Source: Cafeteria roenbergensis (taxonomy: Eukaryota > Sar > Bigyra > Bicosoecida > Cafeteriaceae). Taken from it: DNA of 64,000 nucleotides. Shown piece after piece: positions 20,099 through 31,115 of this stretch; position 1 is the first letter of the stretch; each line of letters begins with the position of its first letter. The notes under the pieces are model-generated. The model saw only the letters and a program-made list of their open reading frames with translations. It was not told where the DNA came from and ran no database searches. The position numbers and the translations under genes are program-made. The stretch spans positions 310,001 through 374,000 of the forward strand of contig VLTN01000010.1 in assembly GCA_008330645.1 (NCBI GenBank), read 5' to 3'.

Positions 20099-20890
20099 AT
20101 GCCCGGCGACGGCAAGGGCCGCGAGAAGCGCAGGCGCTCGGAGTCTTCGGCGCCCCGCGCCGCAGCGGCCGTGCGGCCGAAGGGCGCAAGCGGGGCTCCC
20201 GCAGCCAAGTCACCCAAGCGGGGCAAGAGCCCGGACCCGAAGCGGTCAACAAGTGCAGGAAAGGCGGCCAAGCCGCGTGCCAAGCTTGCGGACGGAAAGG
20301 CTGCGGGCAAGGCGAAGAAGGCTGCAGCCGGAAAGTCCTCGCCGGCTGCCAAAGACAAGAAGCGGAAGGCGGCCGCTGCAGCGGCGATGAGCGCAGTGGA
20401 GGACATGTTCGAGGGGCTGGCTGAGAAGAAGCAGGAGAAGAAGGATGCGGAGGAAAAGGCCAAGGTGAGCAGTGGCCATAGTGGTCTGAGCAGTTGCTGG
20501 CGTGCGCGCCTGCTGGCCACCGCGCCCGAGCGGGGCCTGCGAACGGCATTTCGACAGCCTTTCTTTCGGCTGAATCCGTGCGGCATTGCATTGCCTCTGC
20601 GACGAGGCTTTCCGGCTGTCTTGGCCCGCCTCGCTTGCGGGTTTGCCCAATGCCTTGCCCCGCAGGCCTACGAAGCCGCCGTTGCGCGCCTGGCCGACGC
20701 AAGGGAGAAGAAGCTAGACGAGCTCGAAGCAGCTGCGAGGCGCTCGAACCGCGTTCGCGGCGAAGACAGCCCGGAGCCACTGCGCTACGACGAGGAGCTG
20801 GGCATGCCTATTTACAGCCTTGAGGCGCTGAATATCGGCAAGGGCAAGGACACTGCACAGTGCCCGTTTGACTGCGACTGCTGCTTCTGA
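20099..20890 (+). CDS. DUF1764 family nuclear-type basic protein
   Basis: Exons 20099-20464 and 20666-20890 join in phase 0 over a 201-nt intron (GTGAGC...CCGCAG) to give 196 aa. The intron length is a multiple of three with no in-frame stop, so a naive reading frame runs straight through it; the intron translation has none of the Lys-rich character of the flanks. The first exon is Lys/Ala/Ser-rich. The end carries the hallmark of DUF1764: RYDEELGMPIYS, then LNIGKGKDTAQCPFDCDCCF at the very C-terminus. This conserved Cys-rich tail is found across eukaryotes with no known function. Starts are 218 bp apart from the divergent ankyrin gene. Confidence 0.88.
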   Translation: MPGDGKGREKRRRSESSAPRAAAAVRPKGASGAPAAKSPKRGKSPDPKRSTSAGKAAKPRAKLADGKAAGKAKKAAAGKSSPAAKDKKRKAAAAAAMSAVEDMFEGLAEKKQEKKDAEEKAKVSSGHSGLSSCWRARLLATAPERGLRTAFRQPFFRLNPCGIALPLRRGFPAVLARLACGFAQCLAPQAYEAAVARLADAREKKLDELEAAARRSNRVRGEDSPEPLRYDEELGMPIYSLEALNIGKGKDTAQCPFDCDCCF

Positions 20891-21272
20891 ACCGGCGCAG
20901 TGTAGCCCGTGCGCCTGCCTGGAACGGCATGAAACTGATGGCGTTTTTTTCCGTCTTCTCCGTTTGCATGCTGTGCTGCCAAGCCCACTCGAGCAGCACG
21001 CTGGCCACTGTTCAAAGCTGCGGCCTGAGTGTGGCCACTGCCCTCTCGAATCGCCCAGACCCCGAAACCTTGGCTCTTTCTTCGGCGCTGGGAGAGCCGC
21101 ACGGTTGGCCACTGTCCCAGCGCACCGCACTCCGTTCCCGATCCCGCGTGCTGAGCGACCACCCGTGTGTCGCCATCCCAATCCGCTCGATTGGGCGCTT
21201 GCTGCTTCGCCAGTCTGAGGACAGGAGGGCGCGGGAGGCCCGTAAAGCAAAGCTGACTCTGGCGTCAGCGCG
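20891..21272. other. intergenic, DUF1764 to unknown gene
   Basis: About 380 bases with no recognised gene or repeat. Slightly less GC-rich than the flanks. Confidence 0.35.
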
Positions 21273-23987
21273 ATGGCACGCTGTTGTGCGCCCGTTTGCT
21301 TCGCCTCCAAGCTCCCTGCTGAGCCGCTCGGCCCGTCCAGCGTTGCAACGATGACCGTCCGATCAGCCAGGGAGGTCATGTCGGCCGGAGACGGCTGGTC
21401 GACGCAACCGTCGCTGGCTGGCGTTGAATCGGATGACGACGATGGCACTACCTCTGCTGCCGGTGGCGCAGCCAGCGCCGAGCCCGGCTCCCGCCGCCCC
21501 AGCTCAGCTGCATCGCCAGATCGTCGTTCTAGCTCTGGCGCGCGCTCTGACAGGAGGAAAAGCGCTCAACAGTCCCAAGGCTCGGCAGGGTCAACCTTCG
21601 GCGAGTCACGGAGCGCGACAGTCCGACACAGCCGCACGCAGTCACAGACGAGCGCGGTCGTTGACACGGCTCGCGACAGGACGCTTCGGCATGCCGCTCG
21701 CAGGCGCAACACCCTGAGAGCGAGCCGCGCATCTGCCGCGACGTCCGTTTTCGACGAGCTATGGCCAGACCAGGCAGCGGGTCCAGTGCTGACTGTTTCG
21801 CCCGGCGCTGGCGACCCTGTCGTGCTGCCGGACGCCTCGGACTCGTCCTCCGATGAAGAGGAAGAAGACTCACGGACATGGATTAACGAGGACGAGGCCC
21901 TAGCAGCCATGAGCGCTCCCAGGCTGTTACGCGACGACCGCTACGGCGCGTGGCGCGTGGCAATTGCCGAGTCGGAGGACGACCCGTTTGCGCACCAGGA
22001 GCGCATGCTGAGCATGTCTGGGGCAGATGCGGCTCGCTGCATGGATGCTCTGTGGACGGTCGTGGAACTGTGCGGCCCATGGGCGGTGCGTGTGCGAATC
22101 GCTCAGGCTCGCGACGCGCTGCCTGTTCTCGCGCAGGCCACGACGCACCCAAGGCTTCCCGGCCCGCACTGGCTCGGTGCACGCGTTGCGGGCCGCGCAG
22201 TGCGCGGGTTGCCGCCAACGGCGAGCATGACAGGCTTGCTGCCCGCCCGCCAAGTGTGTCACTTGCTGCTCGCCTACATCCGGCAGTCCGCGGCGCAGCA
22301 TCCTGCCAATGCCTCAGCCCCGCTGAACGCAGTCGGAGTCGACGTGGCAAGCGGGTCGGCTGACTTTGCGGTGTGCGCAGGGGCGGGAGGGCCGGCGATT
22401 CAGCGCACCCTCCTGGAGGCCATGAGGGACGCTCACGACTGCGCGACTGCTGCAGTCGCGTCTTGCGCGGCCACAAGCCTCCGTCCGCCGCATTTGGGCG
22501 ACGAGAGCGTCACAAGCGAGCCGTCGGCAGACTGGAGGAGGCCCTCGGGCAGCATTCCCCCGGACGTGCTTTGGGCGGCGGACGCGATCGTGCCCTGCCT
22601 CCAGGCGCTGTGTCGCAACCGCGTGGCGGCCCGACACGACCAAGGCGCCAGCGACCGCGCAGCAGCAGCAGCTTTGCTCAAGCTGGGGCGCTCGGTCGAC
22701 CCGAGCGCTCTGTGGTGGGCAAACGACCTGGAGCAGGCACTGGCGGGCATCTCCGGACTCGGCCAGCACGCAGGCGCTTCTGACATGGTCCTCGCTGGCA
22801 TCGCCAAGTCCTTGGGCCTGACCAAAGCCCTGACGGCATCAGGAGAAGGGCTGCCAGGCCTTCGCCCGAGGCTCCCGCGGCTTCAGCGGCTGGCCAAAGC
22901 GTTCTGCACTTGGGAGGGCGTCTTCGCAGCCTCAGGAGACCGGGTCGTGTCTGGGGCTGTTGCCGAGGCGGGTGCGGCAAGCGCCTGCATCGTGGAGCTG
23001 CGCACGTGGGACCCTGCCCTCTGGGCAGTGCTCAGCAACGACGACTTGTTCTGGGAGCTCGCTGTCATCGTCTCGGACGATGAGGCCGACCGCGCGCGCC
23101 GCAGGGTGCTGATGGAGCGTCTGAGCGCCCGCGACGAGGCGGCAAGAGCGAGAGCCTGGAAGCCAATCGAGAAGCTTGGCACGCCGTGGGCCGAGACGCG
23201 GGATTTGCCTCGGGCCGCCGCGGACGCCATCTCTGCTGCTGGCGACGCTCGCTCGGCTTCTGCCGCGGAAGCGGGGCCAGCCCATCCGCGGAGTGCCCCG
23301 CTGCCGCCTCCAGCCTCGCTGAACACTCCATCGAGCGCCCCGTCAGAGGCGCCAAGGGCCACGTGGGCCTCGCGGCTCGGGTGGACCACCGCCGCCACCG
23401 CCGCCCGCAGCGATGAGGCGGAGAGCGAGCCGCTTCCCCTGCCTCCCTGCCAGGAGCGGTTCCGCTTCGCCCCGAACCGCTCGCGGCCAAGGCGCGGCTT
23501 GCGGCACTGGCCCTCGGCAATGTTCGCGGCCCGCCACATCCTGGCCAACGCGGCCCTGGTGGCGCTGCACCCGGGCGCGGCTCTCGCAGCCGACACCTGG
23601 GCTGAGGGCTGCAGCGCAGAGGAGACGAGCGGCCTGTGCAGCAAGCTTGTCACATCCTTCGTGGCGCCCAGCACCTGCCACGTCACTCCCAGCTCGCTCG
23701 CAGCCTTCCTTGCCGGGGCAATGCGGCGCGCGGGCATCCTGGGGCTGGACGGCACGCCGTCCGACTGCATTGGGTCCTTCCTCAGGTCCGCCAAGGCGCG
23801 CCTGCGGCAGGCCGACGAGGAGCTGTGCCGGCTCCTGGAGCTGCCGGGGCCTGCGCCCAGCACTGGCGCCGCGAAAGGGCATGCAGCTGCCGAGCGGGTC
23901 CCAGCTGGTGCCTCAGTCCCGCTGCCCGACCATGCGGCGTCGTTCTTCTGCTTGCTCGACGTCATGACCGAGAGGCTGGCAGTGTGA
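21273..23987 (+). CDS. unknown protein, 904 aa (or 878 aa from the second ATG)
   Basis: One long frame without introns. ATG 21273 is the first start; ATG 21351 (MTVRSAREVMS) is an equally good alternative and begins the more typical protein sequence. Residues 30-200 are Ser/Asp-rich and disordered, with an acidic cluster (SDSSSDEEEEDSRTWINEDEA). From about 210 to 900 the sequence is mostly alpha-helical, with regularly spaced Leu/Ala/Trp, resembling an armadillo-like or HEAT-like solenoid, interrupted by a Pro/Ser/Ala-rich linker (about 650-730). No catalytic motif or membrane segment was seen. I do not recognise the family. Its stop codon lies only 16 bp from the convergent FIGNL1 stop. Confidence 0.75.
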   Translation: MARCCAPVCFASKLPAEPLGPSSVATMTVRSAREVMSAGDGWSTQPSLAGVESDDDDGTTSAAGGAASAEPGSRRPSSAASPDRRSSSGARSDRRKSAQQSQGSAGSTFGESRSATVRHSRTQSQTSAVVDTARDRTLRHAARRRNTLRASRASAATSVFDELWPDQAAGPVLTVSPGAGDPVVLPDASDSSSDEEEEDSRTWINEDEALAAMSAPRLLRDDRYGAWRVAIAESEDDPFAHQERMLSMSGADAARCMDALWTVVELCGPWAVRVRIAQARDALPVLAQATTHPRLPGPHWLGARVAGRAVRGLPPTASMTGLLPARQVCHLLLAYIRQSAAQHPANASAPLNAVGVDVASGSADFAVCAGAGGPAIQRTLLEAMRDAHDCATAAVASCAATSLRPPHLGDESVTSEPSADWRRPSGSIPPDVLWAADAIVPCLQALCRNRVAARHDQGASDRAAAAALLKLGRSVDPSALWWANDLEQALAGISGLGQHAGASDMVLAGIAKSLGLTKALTASGEGLPGLRPRLPRLQRLAKAFCTWEGVFAASGDRVVSGAVAEAGAASACIVELRTWDPALWAVLSNDDLFWELAVIVSDDEADRARRRVLMERLSARDEAARARAWKPIEKLGTPWAETRDLPRAAADAISAAGDARSASAAEAGPAHPRSAPLPPPASLNTPSSAPSEAPRATWASRLGWTTAATAARSDEAESEPLPLPPCQERFRFAPNRSRPRRGLRHWPSAMFAARHILANAALVALHPGAALAADTWAEGCSAEETSGLCSKLVTSFVAPSTCHVTPSSLAAFLAGAMRRAGILGLDGTPSDCIGSFLRSAKARLRQADEELCRLLELPGPAPSTGAAKGHAAAERVPAGASVPLPDHAASFFCLLDVMTERLAV

Positions 23988-24003
23988 GCGGGCGCCACAG
24001 GGA

Positions 24004-26321
24004 TCAGGACGCCGCCGCATCGCCGGCATCCTCCCCTGCTCCGCCTTCCTCCGCCGAGCCGTCCCCTGCCTTGGTGCTGGGCGCCCCAAAGATCTCCGTC
24101 TCCGAGTACGACCCGAACTCGCTGTTCCACGCCTTGTACTCGGCCAGCTCCGACTGCGCCACGCTTGTTTTCACCTGTCGCATGGCCGAAGCAAAGTGGG
24201 TCGTGTCAATGGGAGGCATGCTTGCCTCGGTAACCGTGTCAATGGCGTCCAGGGGAAGCCCCTTGAGGCCCTGCCGCACCGGACCCAGCGCCGCCTCCTT
24301 GCACAAGTTCGTGACGTCCGCGCCGCTGTAGCCCTTTGTCGCAGTGGTCACGGCTTCGATGTCGTCTTCGGTCAGCACGTGCCTGTTCTTCGCCAGCAGC
24401 CGCTTGATCAGGTGCCGCCTGGCGTCCGCATCGGGCAGAGGGATGTACAGGCGCTTGACAAATCGCCGCCGTGCCGCCTCATCCAGCTCCTGCGGCCGGT
24501 TTGTTGCGCCGATCACCACCACGACGTCGTCGCCCTTTGTGGCCGCGCCGTCGAGCTGCACGAGGAACTCGGTCTTGATGCGGCGGCTCGACTCGTTGTC
24601 AGACTCGGACCTGGACTGAAGCAGCGAGTCGATTTCGTCGATGAAGACGATGGACGGCTGCATGACGGATGCGACAGCGAAGAGCGTGCGAACCATCTTC
24701 TCGCCTTCACCAATCCACTTGGACGTGAGCGACGACGCAGAAATGGAAAAGAATGTCGCCTTGCACGAGTGCGCGACTGCCTTGCCAACGAGAGTCTTGC
24801 CGGTGCCCGGTGGCCCAAAGAGCAAGATGCCTGCACACCAAAGGGCGGCGCACAGCGGGGCCAGCGCGCAGCAGTGGCGGGCGATGGGGGGCGCGCGAGC
24901 GCGCGCTCGCAGCCCGGCGGGTGCCCCCGCATACCATCCCTCACCTTTGGGGAGCGAGCGCAGGCCCGTGAAGATGTCCGGGCGCTGCATGGGCCAGATG
25001 ACGGACTCCACCACCGCTCGCTTGGCGTGCTTGAGTCCGGCTGCGAGCAGGGCGCGCGCAGGGGTGGCGGCTTGAGCAGGCACCACATCGGGCTGGGACC
25101 GAGCGGCTGAGCGGGCAGCCCCATCCACGCCACGCGCGTGCTCGTGCGCGTTCGCGCAGCGTCGCTGGCCGCAATCTCACCGATGTCTTCGAACTTGACA
25201 GTCGTGGAGCCGCTGTCCATAATCTCGTTCTCAATCATCTCGATCATCCGGGGCTCCAGGTTCCGCAGCTGCTCCGGCATTTCCTCGGGCGGCAGGGCGG
25301 CAAGGGAGTCCTCCCGAACGGGGCCCGCGCGGCCGGCGGAGGCGTCCTTGTCACCGTGCCGGCGCTGTCGCTGGGAGGCCGGCTCCTCCCCAGCCCGCGC
25401 TGGGGGAACGAAGCCCCGGCCGCGCGCTCCGCCGCCACGCGGAGCTGGAGGCGGTTCGGTCACGCCCTTGACCTTGCCGTCGCGGATGTCCCTCGCATAC
25501 TGCGCCGTGGCTGACACGAAGCTGCTCGCCGCCGCGGCGGCCGGCCCGGCGCCTCCGGAGTCGTCGCCGCTGTCGTCAGTGTCCACCCCCCGCCGAGCGC
25601 CGCGCAGGTTCTTCCGCCGCACCACGCCGCTCGAGGGCCCTGTGCCCCTGTTCCCGGCCATGTGGGCGAGCACGCGGTCGATCGCGAGGCCGGACCTGCC
25701 GCTGCTGCCGGCTCCGCCGTGCTCGGCACCGCCAGCCCGCGAAGCTGCAGCCACGGGAGGCGCGGCAGAGGGCTGCACTGTTGCGGCCCTGCGAGCAAGC
25801 ACCGCTCGCTCCAGCGCCAGGCGGTATCGGGGCACGCGCTCCTCGTTGAGAAACGCGAAATCGGGAACCTCGGCGGCAAAGGCGTCCAGCGCGGTCGCTT
25901 CGAGAAGAGCTGCAGCCTCCTCGTCCTCGCCAGCCGGCACAGCCTGTCTAGCGGGGAGAGGCCGAGCCTTGGCGTCGTCTTCTGTCGCCCACACTGCGAG
26001 CGCCAGTTGCAATGTGCAGGTTCAAACGCGGCGTTGAAATCAGCGACCGAACTGCTCCGCAGCATGCCCGTCCCCCCACCACCACGCCCCCCCTGTTCCC
26101 GACCGCGCGCCGTTGATGCCGCGCGGCACGCTTCGAAACGCACCCGACTGCAACCACCACCAGTCGTGCAGCAAGCCTGCGCAAGGCGAGCCCGATTGCT
26201 GGCTTGCGGCAAGCAGTCGGAGCGCCTCGACCCGGCAGCGCACGGCGTGGTCAGCCACGCCAGCCTGCATGCTGCCAGCTGCCAGCGACGTCAACAGGTC
26301 CTCCTCGGCCGAGCGGCTCAT
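24004..26321 (-). CDS. FIGNL1: fidgetin-like AAA ATPase (FIGNL1 type)
   Basis: Four exons: 26321-26144, 25993-25181, 25040-24945, 24830-24004. All three introns (150, 140, 114 nt) are phase 1 and the joined product is 637 aa. The joins rebuild conserved blocks: KFEDIG with AGLKHAK gives the 'WDDIAGLxxAK' motif, and LRSLPK with GILLFGPPGTGKT gives the Walker A (K374). Walker B is IVFIDEID (D427, E428), followed by SRRIKTEFLVQLDG, GATNRPQELDEAARRRF with Arg fingers, and a C-terminal helix SELAEYKAWNSEFG, all as in FIGNL1. FIGNL1 ATPases form hexamers and act in homologous recombination and microtubule severing. The 300-residue N-terminal half is poorly conserved. The first intron uses GTGCG, unlike most introns here. 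Confidence 0.92.
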
Positions 26322-26524
26322 CGCTCCTGCGCCCGCCAGCGCACAAGTGGAGCAAGGTGCCGGCGCGAATGTTGCCCGCGCCGCAAAGACTGCCAGGAAC
26401 GCTCCCCGACTGCTGCAGTGCGCCGGCCGCCCCGCCCCACCCCGCCCCACCCTGCCCCGAAGCTGCCCCAGGCCCGCCTCTGCGCAGCCGTTGGGGAGCG
26501 ATCAGCGGGCACAGGCCTGCTCCT
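26322..26524. promoter_or_regulatory. bidirectional promoter between FIGNL1 and SPPL2-like gene, with GC-box-like repeats
   Basis: Only 203 bp separate the two start codons. Positions 26428-26470 carry three close copies of CCCCGCCCCA/CCCTGCCCC, similar to GC boxes. Factor identity in this organism is unknown. Confidence 0.5.
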
Positions 26525-28953
26525 ATGCGTCGGCTTCCCGGGGCAGCTGCGGCAGTGGCGCTCCTTGCAGTTCTGCTGGCGGCCCCCACGCTTGGGTACG
26601 AGCTCCCGGACAACTCGGCCGTGATTCTCCCCGATGGCACGGAGCTGCATCTGATGCACGCCTCGTTCGGGCCTGCCGTGAGTCCCGGGGCCTGGCGCGG
26701 CTGTCGGCTGACGCGAGGTCGCATTCGCAGGCTCGAACGCTTGCGCCCTGGCACGCCTTCTCGGCGCCTCGCCCTGCCCACCCCGTTGCCCCCGCCCCAA
26801 CTTCGGCCGCGCTCCGAGTGTCGCAGGGGCCCATGCTGGATCAGGACCCGCTGGCTGCGCGCGCCCACGGCTCTCCCAGCGTGACGCAAATTTTCGCTCC
26901 GCCGGCCGACTCGCCGGACTTGTGCGTGCCCACCGCCTCGCCGGTGGCGCCCGCTGCTGGGTCGGCCCGCTCCGTCCTGGCCCTGCGCGGAAACTGCACG
27001 TTTGACTCCAAGGCGCTGGAGGCGAGCCGTCGCGGCTTTTCGTCCGTCATCGTGGTGAACACCATCGAAGCCATCACGCGCGCGGCAGTGCCGTCCCTCA
27101 ACGCGAGCACGCCTGTCGACGCCCTGGCGGTGCCGACGTGCGACGCAGACTGCGCGGCGGGCAGCGCGTGGGTGCAGGCCTCCGCCCTGTCCACGGCTGA
27201 CGCTCTCCAGGGCCGGGCTTGCCAGGCCGTGCCGGAGGGCTCCCGGCCCTCGTGCGCGGCGGGCGCCGACGCGTGCGTGGTCACCGGCGAGCGGCGCTCC
27301 GCCGAGGGCGCCGGGGCGGAGGTGCGCGTGTGCTGTCTGAGCGACCACAGCACCGTGATGCAGGCAGGGCCGGGCGCGCAGTCGCCGTCCATCCCAGCCT
27401 ACTTTGCGACGGTGGAGGTGGGGAGGGCGCTTCTGGCTGCCGCCGCCGCCGCACCGGGCGGCCGCATCGCGGGCGCCGCCGTCGGCCTTCGGTGGGTCCC
27501 TTCCCTGGACGGCGCGGCCATCGTCACCTGGGTGATCGGGTTCGCGGCGCTGCTGGGCGCGTCGTGGTACGGGGCGGAGGAGGAGCGCTTGCGGCTCTCC
27601 GCGTCCCGCACGGGCCGCCCTGCAGGCGTGCCCTTCACGCCCGCCGTGCTGGACGCCATCCCGCTGACGATGCGGGACGCCGCGCTGATGCTGCTGGGCG
27701 CGGCGGTGATGCTCTCCGTGCTCTTCCTGCTCATCCAGATGCAGGTTCAGGTGGTCTTCATCATCCTCTTCGTCTTCTGCCTGTCCGGGGCAAGCGCCAT
27801 CGCCGTCCTCCTCGTCTACCCCTGCACCCACAGGGTCACGCGCCTCGCCCAGTGGGAGCGCAGCCTCCCCTGCTTCGGCCCGACCAACGGCGCCGCCGTC
27901 GTCGCCGGCGTCGTTGGCGCCGCCGTCATGCTCACCTGGTTCCTGCTCCGCCACGAGGCGTGGTCCTGGGCCCCGCAGGACGTCGTCGGCGCCCTCCTCT
28001 GTGCCCTCTTCTGCCGGCAGATCCGGGTCATGTCGCTGCGCATCGCCGTTGCCATGTGCGTCGCCTTCCTTGTGTACGACGTCGTCATGGTCTTCGTCAC
28101 CCCCGCCATCGTCGGGTCCAGCGTGATGATCGACGTCGCCACCGCCGGCGCGCCCGCTGCCGTGGTGGACCAGGCATGCTACTGCCGCGAGAACCCCAAC
28201 GACTGGGCCGTGTGCGGGCCAGGCGAGCGAATGCCCATCCTCTTCGCTGTCCCGCGCTTCGCCGACTATCGCGGCGGTTTCGCGATGCTGGGGCTGGGGG
28301 ACGTCGTCATCCCGGGCACCATCGTGACGCTCGCGCTCAGGCTGGACCTCGCGCTTGGAAGGGCGTACACGACCGGCTACTGGTTCAGCGCCGTGGGGGC
28401 GTACGGCGTGGGGCTGGGGCTTGCGCAGCTCGCGGTGCAGCTGTCCGGGGTCGGCCAGCCGGCGCTGCTGTACATCATGCCGGCTGTGGCGATTGCGCTG
28501 GTGGCTGTGGCGTGGAAGCGCGGGGAGCTCTCGCGAGTGTGGCTCTTCGGGGCCGACTCGGACACTGCCGTTGCGGCGAGGCAGCGGCGGCGGGAGCGCA
28601 GGCAGCAGCGCCAGAGCGGCGAGGGGGACGACGGGGATGCCTCAGAGGACGACCGGCCGGCAGCGGCGGGGGCGGTGGCCGGGCCCCGTCCGGCAGGGGG
28701 CGCCTTCGAGCCCCTGACTGCCGGCTCCGGCGTGCTGGGCGGCGGCGGCGGCGGCTCTGGTGACGACCAGTCAGAGAGCGGCAGCGAGGGCCGGGGCACG
28801 CTGCTCGCGCAGGAGGAGGACGACGACGGCCTCGGCGGCGACATCGGGTCCGGGCGCGGGGACGACTGGGGGGTGGAGCTGGCGAGCATGAGCCGAGCCG
28901 ACGACCAGACCGAGACGGCGGGAAAAGGAGGCGCGCGCGGTGGGGCCGTGTAG
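26525..28953 (+). CDS. signal peptide peptidase-like intramembrane aspartyl protease with PA domain (SPPL2 type)
   Basis: Exons 26525-26677 and 26827-28953 join in phase 0 (149-nt intron, GTGAGT...TCGCAG) for 759 aa. Residues 1-24 are a signal peptide (PGAAAAVALLAVLLAAPTLGY). A protease-associated domain follows (SVLALRGNCTFDSKALEASRRGFSSVIVVN). Then come the multiple membrane helices with the presenilin-family active site: VYD (D469), GLGD (D543) and PAL (596-598). The protein cleaves type II membrane segments within the bilayer, in endosomal or lysosomal membranes for SPPL2 proteins. A 150-residue acidic Ser/Gly-rich cytosolic tail is longer than usual. All catalytic elements look intact. 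Confidence 0.94.
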
Positions 28954-29509
28954 CGTCGTCGTCGAGACCGTGACTGCGCAGCAGTCGTCTCGGCCCCGAC
29001 GCTCGGGCCACGCGCCACGGACAGCCGCGGAGGCCTGACCGCAAGCAGCTCGCGCGGAAGCTGCAACGCGGAACCGCCACCGCTCGCAGCGGGCAGGGGG
29101 CTGTTGCGCAAGGTGGCATCAGCCCCCTGGCGTCTGCACACGGCCGCTGCAGGGTTTCGCGAGCACGCAGGCGCCTGCGGGGCGGCAGTCCTGGCAATGC
29201 GGTCCACCGCGCGCGATGCAATTCGGAACGAAACCAGGATGACAAAATGGCCGGCACCAGCCGATCATCACCACTCGTGGCGCCGCCCTCACCAGCCACA
29301 CAGCCATTGCGCGGTGTGCCCAATGCGCATGCCGGGCGGCGGTCTCGCCCCGAGAGGCGCTCGGATGCTAGGTTTCTGGCAACCGCATGCCGCGGCAGCG
29401 CGCTGCCGGCAGAGGAGGCAGCGCTGGCCCGTCGGCGGCAGGCTGGGCGCCTCCCACAGCCGGAGGGAGACGCGCCGGGGGGGGAAGGAGCGCCCGAGCA
29501 AGCCAGACA
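28954..29509. other. intergenic, SPPL2-like to thioesterase
   Basis: These 556 bases hold the end of one plus-strand gene and the promoter of the next. Nothing further recognised. Confidence 0.35.
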
Positions 29510-31115
29510 ATGCCCCCTCGGAGTAAGGGCAAACAGCCCCGCAAGGCCGGGGGCGGGAGGACCGGTGGGCAGCAGCTCCCCGCGCATCTCCGAGACAAGT
29601 GCGCGGGCGGCCTGGAGCCCGTGACGGGACTCGGCATTCTGTTCGACCTCGTGCACGGCATTGCCGCGGCTGCGGCTGCATGGGTGAGGCTGCCCTGCGC
29701 GTGGCCTGGACTGGGGGCCGGGGCGCCCGCGGAGGGCGCGGCCTGCCACGTTTGGCGCGGGCCGGCGCCCGCGCGCTGCGCTCGCGCGATCCTCAGAGAG
29801 CCCGAGTCCCGCGCGAGCAGGCCCGACAGCGTAGACTGGCGAGCGACCGCCCCCCCGTGCCGACTGCACCTCGAGGCAGCGGTCAGCCTGCGGACGCGGG
29901 GCGGCGGATTGAGCCAAATTGCAGTTTTTAGTGTCGTCCTCAATCTTTCTCCCCGTGTTTTGATGCCCGCAGGGTTTGGCCGACCTGCCACAACTGCTGC
30001 ACCGCGCGGGCGTGTCTAGCCCGGAGGCATCGCCCGCCGAGGCCCCGTTAGCGGCAGCGCTGCGGGTCGGGTGCGGGGCGCTGTTGCTCGCCGTCATCGT
30101 CACGCGCGCGGTGTCTGCTGGCCGCAGCTCCGAGAGCCTCGGGCTGCAAGCCATCGTTGCCGTGTGTGTGGCTGGACTGCTAGCAGCCTATGGTGCCCCC
30201 GGGGGCGGCGTTGAGGCCGCTCTCGCGGCGAGCGCGTGCCCCATCTTGCTCCACGCTCCGATTGTGTGGCTGCCCGAGGCCAGCAACGCCGCCAGCGCGG
30301 CGATCGGAACCATTCTGCAGTGCCAGTTCCTGGGCAAGCGGTCACGGGCCCCAGCAGCGGCTGCAGGGGCGACGGGGGGGAGGGGAGCGGCCGCAGAGGA
30401 GCCGCGCGGCGGGGAGATGGCCGGGAGCCCTCTTGCTGGGCCCGACGCAGCGCCAGAGCTGCTCGGTCCTGCCGCCGACCTGGACCTGGGAGAGAGCCCC
30501 TCGGTGGGCGAGGGCCGTGCTCTGTCCCTCGAGCGCCTGCAGGCGGCGCTGCAGCGTGGGGCAGCCTCAATGATCACGGGGGTGCTTCGCTCTGCCGTGG
30601 CGTGGCGGACGTTCGACCACTCCGTTGCCAGCGCGCTGCGCATCACTCGCGTGTCGCTCTCCAGGCAGGCGGCCCGGGAGGCCGCCGTGGTGGCGGCGGG
30701 GGCGGCGGGCAGCGACGCGGCGGCAGCCCGGCGCGTCGTGGCCAGCGTGGACGCGGCCGACGACGCGGCAGTCGGGAGCGGCGCACCGGACCCGCGGGAG
30801 CGATTCGTGGAGGTGGAGGCCGAGATGGAGGTGGAGGGCGAGCACTGCAACGTGTTCGGGGCCATGCACGGCGGCTGCGTGCTCACGCTCGTGGACGACG
30901 TGACAACGCTCGCGCAGCTGGCCCTAGACTGCCGCAAGCCCGGCGTCACGGTGGACATCTCGGCGGCGATCAGCCGGCCTATCATGCGCGGGGAGCGCAT
31001 TCGCATCGTGGCTCGCGTCCTCAGCATGGGCCGCCGCATCTGCTTCACCGAGGCGGAGGTAATCAAGGCTGACGGACGAACGGCAGCGTTCGGAAGGCAC
31101 ACCAAGGCGCTCTAG
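29510..31115 (+). CDS. ACOT13/THEM2-like hotdog thioesterase with N-terminal membrane region
   Basis: Exons 29510-29683 and 29973-31115 join in phase 0 over a 289-nt intron (GTGAGG...CCGCAG) to give 438 aa. The last 90 residues are a hotdog-fold acyl-CoA thioesterase: CNVFGAMHGGCVLTLVDDVT, then PGVTVDISAAISRPIMRGE and the closing FGRHTKAL, aligning with human ACOT13 including the active-site Asn (N351) and Asp (D366). Unlike the roughly 140 aa family members, it carries a 340-residue N-terminal extension with a basic start, two hydrophobic segments (AALRVGCGALLLAVIVTRAV and LQAIVAVCVAGLLAAYG) and an Ala/Gly-rich linker. A membrane-anchored thioesterase acting on fatty acyl-CoA is inferred. 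Confidence 0.85.
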
